A stretch of 17,425 nt of DNA from positions 1 to 17,425 of the forward strand of contig JBEKHI010000148.1 in NCBI GenBank assembly GCA_050012355.1, given 5' to 3'. Below, piece after piece: positions 1-7,419 of the stretch (the first letter of the stretch is position 1; each line of letters begins with the position of its first letter). The notes below the pieces were generated by a model. That model saw nothing but the letters and a program-made list of their open reading frames with translations, ran no database searches and was not told the DNA's origin. A program made the position numbers and the translations under genes. The DNA comes from JBEKHI01 sp050012355. GTDB lineage: Bacteria > Actinomycetota > Actinomycetes > Streptosporangiales > Streptosporangiaceae.

Positions 1-33
1 ATCTGCCCGGTTTGCCCGCCGCCAGCTCCCCGC

Positions 34-84
34 CCGCCGCTTGCCTCCATCCGCCGCTTGCCTCCATCCGCCGCTTGCCCTCCC
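34..84. repeat. 17-bp tandem repeat, about 2.7 copies
   Basis: The unit CCGCCGCTTGCCTCCAT occurs perfectly at 34-50 and again at 51-67. A third copy starts at 68 and keeps the first 12 bases before diverging. The surrounding sequence up to about 125 is also pyrimidine-rich on this strand with loose repeats of GCCCGCCGCC. A function is not evident; slippage is the likely origin. Confidence 0.85.
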
Positions 85-161
85 GACCAGCATCTCCCTG
101 CCCGCCGCCAGCCCCCACCCCCCCTCCGCCCGATTTATCGGCATATATCGGCAGGCCTGTC

Positions 162-213
162 GACAACGGGAAGGGATGGTGCAGTTGGGGCTGCACCATC
201 CCTTCCCGTTGTC
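162..213. repeat. Perfect 23-bp inverted repeat with 6-nt loop
   Basis: Left arm 162-184 and right arm 191-213 are exact reverse complements (23 of 23), separated by TTGGGG. As RNA it would form a very stable hairpin on either strand. No U-tract follows on either side, so it is not a textbook intrinsic terminator, although actinomycete terminators often lack one. It could end minus-strand transcription from the gene at 466-1566, or be a mobile palindromic element. The absence of any arm mismatch suggests recent origin or active maintenance. Confidence 0.9.
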
Positions 214-289
214 TCCGGTGCCCGACTCGGCGTGGCCGGTTTAGTGCGGTATCACCCGATTTCAGTGGCACGCACCGCCCTCACTGGGA

Positions 290-371
290 TCGAGTTTTGA
301 TGGTGAGTGCTACACCAACCATCAAAGAGTGTGGTTAATGCAGCACCGACCATGATCACCGGGCGCGACAG
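290..371 (-). repeat. Palindromic dispersed repeat family A, copy 1
   Basis: The reverse complement of 300-371 aligns without gaps to 2736-2807 at 57 of 72 positions by my hand count. Similarity continues to 290, giving about 64 of 82. Within this copy, 300-320 and 333-353 form an imperfect hairpin (16 of 21 arm positions identical after reverse complementing, several others compatible with G-U pairing) around a 12-nt loop. It therefore looks like a REP- or MITE-type palindromic unit. No transposase gene is in the window. Confidence 0.8.
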
Positions 372-465
372 GTGGGGTGAATGCCTGGTTTGCGAGGTTG
401 CTGACGTGCTGCGATCAGGGCCAGGGCCCGCAAGATGTCGGAAATGCACCTTGATTCCTTATTGG

Positions 466-1566
466 TCACTTCTCTAGGGCTTTGCTGAGGTCTGACCAGA
501 GATCGTCGGGGTGCTCTAGGCCTACGCTGAGGCGTAGCAGGCCTGGGGGGATCTGTTCCTCGCCGGGCCAGCGGTTGCGGCGGTCGATCGTGGTCTCGAC
601 GCCGCCGAGGCTGGTGCCGCCGACGATCAGGCGCAGGGCCAAGGTCAGCCGGTCGGCGGCCGCGGCGCCGTCGACCTCGAAGGAGACGATGGCACCCGGT
701 CCGCTCATCTGCGCACGTGCCCGTTCGTAGTACGGATCGTCGGGCAGGCCCGGGTAGCGGACGCGGATGACGGACGGGTGGCCGGTGAGCTTGGCGGCGA
801 GCATCCCGGCGGTCTCCTGCTGGCGCGCTAGCCGGACCGGCAGGGTTCGCAGGCCGCGCAGCGCGAGGTAAGCCTCCATCACCCCGGGGACCGCGCCGTG
901 CATCGTGCGGTAGGCGACCAGGGCGTCCCGCCGATCGGGATCGGCGGTGACCACCGCCCCGAGCAGCACGTCGGAGTGGCCGCCGATGTACTTCGTCGCG
1001 GAGTGCACGACGGCGGTCGCCCCTAGGGCGAGCGGTTGCTGCAGCAGCGGGGTGGCGAAGGTGTTGTCCACGACGCTTGGCACCCCGGCCTCGCTGGCGG
1101 CCCGCAGAATGCGCGGCAGGTCGGCGATGCCTAGCAGCGGGTTGGTCGGGGACTCCAGCCAGAGCAGGTCGGTCCCTGGCAGGCTGGCGAGCACCACGTC
1201 GGTGTCCGTGACGTCGACCTGCCGCAGCCGAAGTCGTCCGTTACGGTCAAGCTCCTGAAGCAGCCCGCGAGTCCCGAGGTAGACCCCGTCCGCCAGGGTG
1301 ACAAGCGCCCCCGTCGGCAGCGACGCGAGGACCGCGTCGGTGGCGGCCTGCCCGGACGCGAAGGCCACCGCGTGACCGCCCTCCAGCGCCCCGAGCGTCT
1401 CCTCGAAGGCGCTCCAGGTCGGATTGTCCCAGCGGCCGTAGCCGATGGGCCCGCCATCGCGATAGGTGGAGGCGAAGGTGGGCGGCACGTTGAGCGGCGC
1501 GCCGGGTGACGTGTCGCGGCCCGCGGCGACCGCCGCCGTCTCCGGATGCCAGGTGCTATCAGCCAT
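466..1566 (-). CDS. PLP-dependent trans-sulfuration enzyme (cystathionine gamma-lyase/synthase family)
   Basis: This 366-residue protein is a Cys/Met-metabolism PLP enzyme, which would catalyse gamma-elimination or gamma-replacement on cystathionine-like substrates in the cytosol. Visible family marks are YGRWDNPT (43-50), the glycine-rich ASGQAA turn (70-75), ESPTNP (139-144), VVDNTFATP (166-174, Asp168 expected to bind the PLP ring nitrogen) and SATKYIGGHSD with Lys192 as the Schiff-base lysine. The C-terminal GLLRLSVGLE motif supplies the substrate-carboxylate arginine. The segment GGVETTIDRRNRW replaces the SMTH-containing stretch of classical enzymes, as in an actinobacterial subgroup often annotated as cystathionine gamma-lyase. 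The frame is open upstream to 1647, but I chose the ATG at 1566 because MADSTWHPETAAV matches the usual family N-terminus and a GATAAT -10 box lies 7 nt before it. Which of the two reactions it performs is not decidable here. Confidence 0.88.
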   Translation of the reverse strand: MADSTWHPETAAVAAGRDTSPGAPLNVPPTFASTYRDGGPIGYGRWDNPTWSAFEETLGALEGGHAVAFASGQAATDAVLASLPTGALVTLADGVYLGTRGLLQELDRNGRLRLRQVDVTDTDVVLASLPGTDLLWLESPTNPLLGIADLPRILRAASEAGVPSVVDNTFATPLLQQPLALGATAVVHSATKYIGGHSDVLLGAVVTADPDRRDALVAYRTMHGAVPGVMEAYLALRGLRTLPVRLARQQETAGMLAAKLTGHPSVIRVRYPGLPDDPYYERARAQMSGPGAIVSFEVDGAAAADRLTLALRLIVGGTSLGGVETTIDRRNRWPGEEQIPPGLLRLSVGLEHPDDLWSDLSKALEK

Positions 1567-1573
1567 GACAGCG

Positions 1574-1598
1574 ATTATCCCGTCCGACAGGGTTGTCA
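1574..1598 (-). promoter_or_regulatory. Candidate promoter, trans-sulfuration gene (leaderless)
   Basis: Read on the minus strand, GATAAT (1579 to 1574) is followed by 7 nt and then the ATG at 1566, so transcription would begin at or next to the start codon. A TGACAA/GTGACA element at about 1599-1593 could serve as -35, though the 13-14 nt spacer is short. No Shine-Dalgarno sequence precedes the ATG, which fits a leaderless message. Confidence 0.4.
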
Positions 1599-1621
1599 CT
1601 GACCTGGGTCTATCGCATGGT
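1593..1621 (+). promoter_or_regulatory. Candidate promoter for cytidine deaminase
   Basis: TTGTCA (1593-1598) and CATGGT (1616-1621) are separated by 17 nt, with the ATG at 1628 about where +1 would fall. The -10 is weak (3 of 6 to consensus). The -35 overlaps the reverse-complement element proposed for the divergent gene, so the two promoters would compete. The deaminase has no clear Shine-Dalgarno sequence. Confidence 0.3.
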
Positions 1622-1627
1622 TGTTCA

Positions 1628-2047
1628 ATGCAGACTGACTGGGTCAAACTTCGTGAAGCAGCCCGCGAGGCGGCGAGCCGCGCGTACTCCCCCTATTCGC
1701 GGCTGCGGGTGGGAGCGGCGGCGCTCACCAGCGACGGGCGGGTGGTGTCCGGGTGCAACGTGGAGAACGTGTCGTTCGGTGTCACCCTGTGCGCGGAATG
1801 CGGGGTCGTGTCGGAACTGCACGCGGGACGCGCGACGGCCGGGGGCGATACGCCCTCGCTGGTCGCTCTGGCCGTGGTGGCGGGCGACGGCCAGCCGCTG
1901 ATGCCGTGCGGGCGGTGCCGGCAGCTGCTGCTCGAGGCTGGCGGCCCTGAACTGCTCATCGACACTAAAGACGGCCCAACCAGGCTCAGCCAGTTGCTGC
2001 CCGCCGGGTTCAGCGACAGCGACCTGGCCACTCGCCGCGAGTCGTGA
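1628..2047 (+). CDS. cdd: Cytidine deaminase
   Basis: This zinc enzyme hydrolyses cytidine or deoxycytidine to uridine or deoxyuridine in pyrimidine salvage. The 139-residue length fits the small homotetrameric class. The substrate-binding segment NVENVSFG (44-51) is followed by CAE (Cys55, catalytic Glu57), and PCGRCRQ supplies Cys94 and Cys97, completing a three-cysteine zinc site. CAECGVVSELHA is the usual actinobacterial form. The frame is open upstream to 1466 inside the divergent gene, but the family N-terminus (W-x-x-L-x-x-A-A-R-x-A) fixes the ATG at 1628. It is divergent from the trans-sulfuration gene with a 61-bp gap and lies upstream of the adenosine deaminase and nucleoside importer. 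In many actinomycetes this gene instead sits inside that importer cluster. Confidence 0.95.
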   Translation: MQTDWVKLREAAREAASRAYSPYSRLRVGAAALTSDGRVVSGCNVENVSFGVTLCAECGVVSELHAGRATAGGDTPSLVALAVVAGDGQPLMPCGRCRQLLLEAGGPELLIDTKDGPTRLSQLLPAGFSDSDLATRRES

Positions 2048-2063
2048 CCGACGCCTGATCCTG

Positions 2064-2094
2064 GACCCGGTGCTGGCTAAAAGAGACCTGGGTC
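2064..2094 (+). terminator. Weak hairpin after cytidine deaminase
   Basis: GACCC-GGT (2064-2071) can pair with ACC-T-GGGTC (2086-2094), leaving one bulged T and a 14-nt loop containing TAAAAGAG. It starts 17 bp after the stop codon and precedes the operator of the next gene. No U-tract follows. It is plausible only as a weak terminator. Confidence 0.3.
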
Positions 2095-2117
2095 ATCAGA
2101 TCGATGCGGTGTCGAAG

Positions 2118-2139
2118 GATACTGGTATACTCCGGTATC
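2118..2139 (+). promoter_or_regulatory. Operator-like inverted repeat with embedded -10 (TATACT)
   Basis: GATACTGG (2118-2125) and CCGGTATC (2132-2139) are inverted repeats with one mismatch around a 6-nt centre, TATACT, which is itself a near-consensus -10 box (5 of 6). The palindrome GTATAC (2125-2130) lies inside. The ATG of the ribbon-helix-helix gene is at 2153 and AAGGA at 2140-2144 is its ribosome binding site. The layout is what a negatively autoregulated antitoxin promoter looks like. I see no good -35 hexamer. Confidence 0.6.
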
Positions 2140-2152
2140 AAGGATTGGAACG

Positions 2153-2458
2153 ATGGTGACAGCCACACGTGCGAGCAAGACAGAGACCGGCGCGCCACGG
2201 CGGACCGCCCCGCTAAAAGTTGACGTGGACGTCGACGAGCTCATCGCGGATGGCGCGCATTTTCTGGGCATGACCAAGAAAGATCTCGTCGAGGAGGCGG
2301 TTCGGGTGTACCTCGAGTTGCGCCGCGCGGAGCTGCGCGAGGCTATGCAGTCCAAACTTCGGAAACTGGACGGTTCAGCGAAGTCCAGCTTGTCAGCATT
2401 GACCGGCATCTCCCCCGAGGACATCGACCGGCTTGGCGGAGTCCGCGAGGACACCTGA
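2153..2458 (+). CDS. Ribbon-helix-helix (CopG/Arc-type) antitoxin-like DNA-binding protein
   Basis: This is a 101-residue protein. Residues 21-60 read as a short beta-strand (LKVDVDVDEL) followed by two helices (HFLGMTKKDLVEEAVRVYL), the ribbon-helix-helix fold in which two chains pair to place a beta-ribbon in the DNA major groove. A charged helix (LRRAELREAMQSKLRKL) and the tail SALTGISPEDIDRLGGV follow; in type II antitoxins this C-terminal part binds the toxin. The start is well supported by AAGGA 8 nt upstream and the operator palindrome in front. The following frame overlaps its last codons (from 2433), as in toxin-antitoxin operons, but that partner looks damaged and I recognise no toxin domain. 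It could also be a solitary transcription factor. Confidence 0.72.
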   Translation: MVTATRASKTETGAPRRTAPLKVDVDVDELIADGAHFLGMTKKDLVEEAVRVYLELRRAELREAMQSKLRKLDGSAKSSLSALTGISPEDIDRLGGVREDT

Positions 2459-2831
2459 GCCAAGCGTCATCCTGCGCAACGTCCCGGGATGCGACCCCGC
2501 ATTGTGGGACGCGGTCGTGCGCCTGCCTGACCGGACGCTCGCGGGACCCGAACAGGCGTGGTTCAACCTCATGGACCCCATCGAGGCCGCCAAGATCCTC
2601 GAGGCGGACGACGGCGAGTTATCCAGTGCCCCGCGCGGTCCTGCTCGACCTCAAGCTGAGCGCACTAGCCTCTCACCAAGGCGTTCGCAGGTCCGCCGAC
2701 GGTCAAGAACCGGACATGCGTGCCATTTTGCCCCGCTGTCGTGCCCGGCGATTATGGTCAGTGCTGCATTACCGAGACTCTTTGCTGGGCAGCGCAGCAT
2801 CCACCATGATCACTCGAACCTAGAGACGTAG
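2433..2831 (+). pseudogene. Uncharacterised partner frame of the RHH gene, probably decayed
   Basis: This frame starts with TTG at 2433, overlapping the end of the ribbon-helix-helix gene by 26 bp. From about 2457 to 2617 the codons are strongly GC-ending and the peptide looks real (ILRNVPGCDPALWDAVV, then AWFNLMDPIEAAKILEADDG). After that the frame turns into Arg/Ser-rich sequence and runs through the family A repeat to 2831. Coding-like character briefly shifts to another phase near 2626 (VPRAVLLDLKL), so a frameshift is possible. No toxin family is recognised. I infer a truncated or frameshifted toxin or hypothetical gene, perhaps disrupted when the repeat arrived. A short intact gene ending differently is the alternative. 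Confidence 0.35.
2736..2817 (+). repeat. Palindromic dispersed repeat family A, copy 2
   Basis: This copy matches the reverse complement of 290-371 without gaps, at about 79% identity over the 72-nt core (2736-2807). Its own arms, 2754-2773 and 2787-2807, still form a hairpin although their bases differ from copy 1. It lies over the tail of the decayed partner frame. Together with copy 1 it brackets the trans-sulfuration, cytidine deaminase and ribbon-helix-helix genes as an inverted pair. Confidence 0.8.
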
Positions 2832-2971
2832 TGACGGTCGGCACAACCGGACGATAACCCGCCAAACCGGTCGGCCGTCGGGCACTAACGCTGTCCGGGA
2901 ACGCTGCCGCACGAGCTCGCGCGGACCATGGTGACGATCGGGGCAGAACCGGGGGCGCCCGCCCCGCCAGG

Positions 2972-3023
2972 CCAGCGATGGCCCATCGCTGGCGCTATGC
3001 CGCTATCGATGACCCATCGCTGG
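2972..3023 (-). repeat. Palindromic dispersed repeat family B, copy 1
   Basis: Inside it, 2971-2981 and 2983-2993 are perfect 11-bp inverted arms around a single C, and the motif CCCATCGCTGG recurs at 3013-3023. The reverse complement of 2972-3011 matches 10048-10087 at 33 of 40 positions. With the next 12 bases the match is about 41 of 52. The two copies bracket adenosine deaminase and the nucleoside importer in opposite orientation. Confidence 0.78.
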
Positions 3024-3066
3024 GGCGGCGCGGGGGTGGGCCCGCGGAGAAGTCCGGCGGCTGGGA

Positions 3067-3182
3067 TCATCTGCCACGCCAAGCCCGGGGACTTTGTCCG
3101 GAAAGACGAAAAAGTCCGTGGGCTGTGTACGGATGATCACGGCATAGTAGACAATTCCCCGCAAACACTCATCTGCCACGCC
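3067..3182. repeat. 14-bp perfect direct repeats flanking an 88-bp insert
   Basis: TCATCTGCCACGCC occurs at 3067-3080 and 3169-3182. The 88 bp between them contain the 3083-3123 hairpin. The arrangement could be a duplicated protein-binding site or the scar of a small insertion flanked by a target duplication. Confidence 0.7.
3083..3123 (+). promoter_or_regulatory. Structured leader hairpin upstream of add
   Basis: GCCC (3083-3086) pairs with GGGC (3120-3123), GGACTTT (3089-3095) with AAAGTCC (3111-3117), and GTC (3096-3098) with GAC (3105-3107). This leaves a CGGAAA loop, a GAA bulge and a GG/GT internal loop. It lies about 140 nt before the adenosine deaminase start, between two copies of TCATCTGCCACGCC. 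It does not match any riboswitch class I can recall. It may be a leader regulatory element or a small inserted palindrome. Confidence 0.4.
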
Positions 3183-3263
3183 GGGACCGAGACCGGGCCT
3201 GGTCCCGGCCGGGGTGACGAGCGGACAGCGGACAGTACCGGTAATCGCTGGGGAGGTTGGGGC

Positions 3264-4412
3264 ATGACACCGACAATTGACCAGATCAGGGACGTGCCGA
3301 AGGTTCTGCTGCACGACCACCTCGATGGTGGGCCGCGGCCGCGGACCGTGATCGAACTGGCCGACGAGACCGGTTACCGGAACCTGCCTAGTACCGATCC
3401 GGAGGAGTTGCGCAGGCAGCTGACCGCGGGGGCGAGCCGCGGGCACCTGAACCTGTACCTGGATGCCTTCCGGCACACGGTCGGGGTCATGCAGACACCG
3501 GAGGCCCTGCAACGGGTCGCGCGGGAGTGCGCGGAGGACCTGGCGGCCGACGGGGTGGTGTACGCGGAGGTGCGGTTCGCGCCTGAACTGCACACCGAGC
3601 GCGGGCTGACGCTGGACGAGGTCGTGGAGGCGGTGCTTTCCGGGTTCCGTGAGGGGTCCGCCGGGCGCGGGATCACCGTGTACGCGCTGCTTACCGCGAT
3701 GCGAACGGCGGCGCGGTCGGCGGAGATCGCGGAACTGGCGGTGCGCTACCGCGACGCGGGTGTGGTCGGGTTCGACATCGCGGGCGCGGAGGCCGGCTGG
3801 CCGCCGAGCCGGCACCTCGATGCCTTCCAGTTCGTGAAGGGCGAGAACTTCCACATCACGATCCACGCCGGCGAGGGCTTCGGGCTGCCGTCCATCTGGG
3901 AGGCCGTGCAGGAGTGCGGCGCCGAACGACTCGGCCACGGGGTCCGCATTGTCGATGACATCACGGTCACTCCGGCTGGCCGGGTTCGCCTTGGAAGGCT
4001 CGCCGCCTTTGTCCGCGACCGGCGGATCCCGCTGGAGATCTGCCCCACCTCGAACGTGCAGACCGGGTCGGCTCCATCGATCGAGCAGCATCCGCTGCGG
4101 CTGCTGCGGCAACTGCAGTTCCGGGTCACGGTGAACACCGACAACCGGCTGATGAGCGACGTCACGCTCAGCTCCGAGTTCGCGCGGGTAGCGGCTGCGT
4201 TCGGTTATGGGTGGGGTGACCTGGAGTGGCTGACGATCAACGCGATGAAGAGCGCGTTCGCGAGCTTCGACGAGCGGCTGGCGCTGATCAACACGGTGAT
4301 CAAGCCCGGCTTCGCCGTGGCACGGGCCCGCAGCAACGCGATGGCCCCGTCCGGTCTGCTCGGCTCATTACGCAGCTCAGGGGTGTTGTGGGAAACGACA
4401 AGGGGATGTTAA
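3264..4412 (+). CDS. add: Adenosine deaminase
   Basis: This enzyme deaminates adenosine and deoxyadenosine to inosine and deoxyinosine in cytosolic purine salvage. The 382-residue protein shows the amidohydrolase-fold metal and catalytic set in order: HDHLDGG (His17, His19), VGFDIAGAE (168-176), HAGEG (His201, Glu204 as proton donor), GHG (His225) and NTDN (Asp293 as metal ligand). NTDNRLMS in place of NTDDP is usual in actinobacterial enzymes. I chose the ATG at 3264 because GGGAGG lies at 3251-3256, 7 nt upstream, and because family homology begins there. It reads toward the BMP importer 148 bp further on, which supplies its likely substrates. The stretch after NTDN carries the normal C-terminal helices, so the gene looks intact. 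Confidence 0.95.
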   Translation: MTPTIDQIRDVPKVLLHDHLDGGPRPRTVIELADETGYRNLPSTDPEELRRQLTAGASRGHLNLYLDAFRHTVGVMQTPEALQRVARECAEDLAADGVVYAEVRFAPELHTERGLTLDEVVEAVLSGFREGSAGRGITVYALLTAMRTAARSAEIAELAVRYRDAGVVGFDIAGAEAGWPPSRHLDAFQFVKGENFHITIHAGEGFGLPSIWEAVQECGAERLGHGVRIVDDITVTPAGRVRLGRLAAFVRDRRIPLEICPTSNVQTGSAPSIEQHPLRLLRQLQFRVTVNTDNRLMSDVTLSSEFARVAAAFGYGWGDLEWLTINAMKSAFASFDERLALINTVIKPGFAVARARSNAMAPSGLLGSLRSSGVLWETTRGC

Positions 4413-4504
4413 CTGGACGTTTACCGTTTAGCGGCTTGTCCAGCGCTTGACGATCTTCGGTCCCGATTACGCAACAAGCCGGTTCCAGTGCATACGTAAC
4501 CCTT

Positions 4505-4532
4505 TTCACAGGGGCATGGTTCGATCTAGATT
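4505..4532 (+). promoter_or_regulatory. Candidate promoter of the BMP importer operon
   Basis: TTCACA (4505-4510, 5 of 6 to consensus) and TAGATT (4527-4532, TANNNT) are 16 nt apart. Transcription would start near 4540, leaving a leader of about 20 nt with GGAGG before the GTG at 4561. This excludes the alternative upstream ATG at 4516 and supports the chosen start. It suggests the importer has its own transcript separate from add. Confidence 0.5.
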
Positions 4533-4560
4533 GCGCAAAAACCTGGCCCGTGGAGGTATC

Positions 4561-5673
4561 GTGCCCAAGACCGCTTTCTCCGTCGCCGCGTGTGTGGCGG
4601 CGGCGCTGCTAGTCGCCGCGTGCGGCAGCAGTACGACACCCGCCTCATCCGCATCGTCTACGGCGAAAGCTACGACAGGGGCCAAGTTCCTCGCCTGCAT
4701 GGTGGCCGACACCGGCACCATCGATGACCGGTCCTTCAACGAGTCCGCGTGGAATGGCATGCAGGCCGCCGAGGCGGCTGACCCCAGCATCACGATCAAG
4801 TACCTGCCGTCGTCGGCCCAGACGAATGCCCAGTACTCGGCCAACATCAACACGTTCATCGGCGAGAAGTGCGGCATCATCGTCACCGTCGGCTACCTGA
4901 TGGCCCAGGTCACCGCGACCGCGGCGAAGGCCAACCCGAAGGAGGACTTCGCCATCGTCGACAACCCCGGCGCTCCGGTCATCAAGAACCAGAGTTCCCT
5001 GGTATACAACACCGTGCAGGACGGCTTCCTCGGGGGTTACCTCGCCGCGGGTATGACCAAGACCGGGAAGGTCGCCGAGTACGGCGGTGAGGAATTCCCG
5101 ACCGTGACGATCTACATGGACGGCTTCTGGGACGGCGTGCAGTACTACAACTCCAAGCACGGCACCCACGTCCAGGTGCTCGGTTGGAGTGAGAAGACCC
5201 AGAAGGGCGAGTTCGTCGGGAACTTCACCGATGAGACCGCGGGCGAGACGGATACCCAGACGTTCCTCGACGAGGGTGCGGACATCATCTTCCCGGTGGC
5301 CGGCGACGTCGGCCTCGGCACCGTCAAGGCGATCCAGGAAGCGGACCAGGCGGCGGGCAGCACCAAGGACACCATGCTCTGGGTGGACACCGACGGCTGC
5401 TTCAGCGTCCCGGCGGACTGCAAGTACTTCCTCAGCAGCGTCACCAAGGGCATCGTGCCGTCGGTGGAACACGATGTGCTGGCCGCGGCGCACGGTACGT
5501 TCACCGGCGGCAACTACATCGGAGACCTGGCCAACGACGGTGTCTCGCTCTCTCCATACCACGACTTCGCCAGCGACGTCCCGGCCGCGCTGCAGGCGGA
5601 ACTCGCGACGATCACGACCGGCATCGAGAACGGCAGCATCGCGACGCCGACACCGAACCCGGTTACCGGCTGA
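4561..5673 (+). CDS. BMP-family nucleoside-binding lipoprotein (ABC importer)
   Basis: This is the extracellular, membrane-anchored substrate-binding protein of a nucleoside ABC importer, in the BMP/PnrA/TmpC family. The 370-residue chain starts with a short basic and hydrophobic lipoprotein signal ending in LVAAC, with Cys21 as the lipidation site, then a Ser/Thr/Ala linker. The domain begins with CMVADTGTIDDRSFNESAW (46-64), the family's characteristic first strand and helix; FAIVDNPG and the repeated Gly-Asp/Gly-Tyr turns follow. The start is GTG 4561 with GGAGG at 4552-4556; the frame is open upstream to 4447 but lacks another good site. It is the first gene of the importer operon, and a hairpin separates it from the ATPase gene. 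The expected ligands are purine or pyrimidine nucleosides, inferred from family and neighbours. Confidence 0.92.
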   Translation: MPKTAFSVAACVAAALLVAACGSSTTPASSASSTAKATTGAKFLACMVADTGTIDDRSFNESAWNGMQAAEAADPSITIKYLPSSAQTNAQYSANINTFIGEKCGIIVTVGYLMAQVTATAAKANPKEDFAIVDNPGAPVIKNQSSLVYNTVQDGFLGGYLAAGMTKTGKVAEYGGEEFPTVTIYMDGFWDGVQYYNSKHGTHVQVLGWSEKTQKGEFVGNFTDETAGETDTQTFLDEGADIIFPVAGDVGLGTVKAIQEADQAAGSTKDTMLWVDTDGCFSVPADCKYFLSSVTKGIVPSVEHDVLAAAHGTFTGGNYIGDLANDGVSLSPYHDFASDVPAALQAELATITTGIENGSIATPTPNPVTG

Positions 5674-5723
5674 CCGCCTGCCTGCCTTGATAGCACTGCC
5701 TCGCTTCACTGCCTGAGCGCGCC

Positions 5724-5765
5724 GCCGGGGTGCTGCCTCCTGGAGAACAGGGGCGGCACCCCGGC
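5724..5765 (+). terminator. Intercistronic hairpin between BMP lipoprotein and ATPase genes
   Basis: The arms 5724-5737 and 5752-5765 pair over 14 positions, with 13 Watson-Crick pairs and one G-U. The loop can be shortened by pairing CCT (5739-5741) with AGG (5749-5751). No U-tract follows and the ATPase gene starts 31 bp later. In importer operons such hairpins commonly stabilise the binding-protein message or attenuate readthrough so that the binding protein is made in excess; that role is inferred. Confidence 0.6.
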
Positions 5766-5796
5766 TGCCTCATGTACGCAACGGAGAAGGACGGAC

Positions 5797-7415
<1,619 letters not shown>

Positions 7416-7419
<4 letters not shown>

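Larger units (their letters stand above)
1..465. other. Gene-free, repeat-rich stretch at window start
   Basis: No convincing gene is seen here. Open frames exist in three overlapping phases on the plus strand, but they translate to Pro/Ser/Ala/Arg-rich low-complexity sequence and none has a good ribosome binding site. The stretch holds a 17-bp tandem repeat, a perfect long inverted repeat and one copy of palindromic family A, each listed separately. It lies downstream of the minus-strand trans-sulfuration enzyme gene, so part of it may act as that gene's 3' untranslated region. Confidence 0.6.
2832..3263. other. Gene-free region upstream of adenosine deaminase
   Basis: A plus-strand frame is open from 2928 into adenosine deaminase, but its first 112 residues are Gly/Pro/Arg-rich and cross palindromes, so I do not treat it as coding. 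The stretch holds family B copy 1 (2972-3023), a long hairpin (3083-3123), a 14-bp direct repeat (3067-3080 and 3169-3182) and a GC-rich imperfect hairpin around 3183-3210. A clear promoter was not found; CATAGT at 3143-3148 is at best a weak -10. Confidence 0.55.

Noticed and set aside
12..338. Overlapping plus-strand open frames near the window start (12-338, 41-244, 58-300)
   Set aside because: Three phases are open at once because of low-complexity C/G-rich DNA. The products are Pro/Ser/Arg-rich, lack ribosome binding sites and run through the palindromes.
2928..3263. N-terminal extension of adenosine deaminase to 2928
   Set aside because: The extra 112 residues are Gly/Pro/Arg-rich and cross repeat family B and the leader hairpin. 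Family homology and a GGGAGG site place the start at 3264.
3003..4112. Long minus-strand open frame opposite adenosine deaminase
   Set aside because: It is antisense to a strongly supported gene, with Arg/Pro/His-rich composition typical of high-GC shadow frames.
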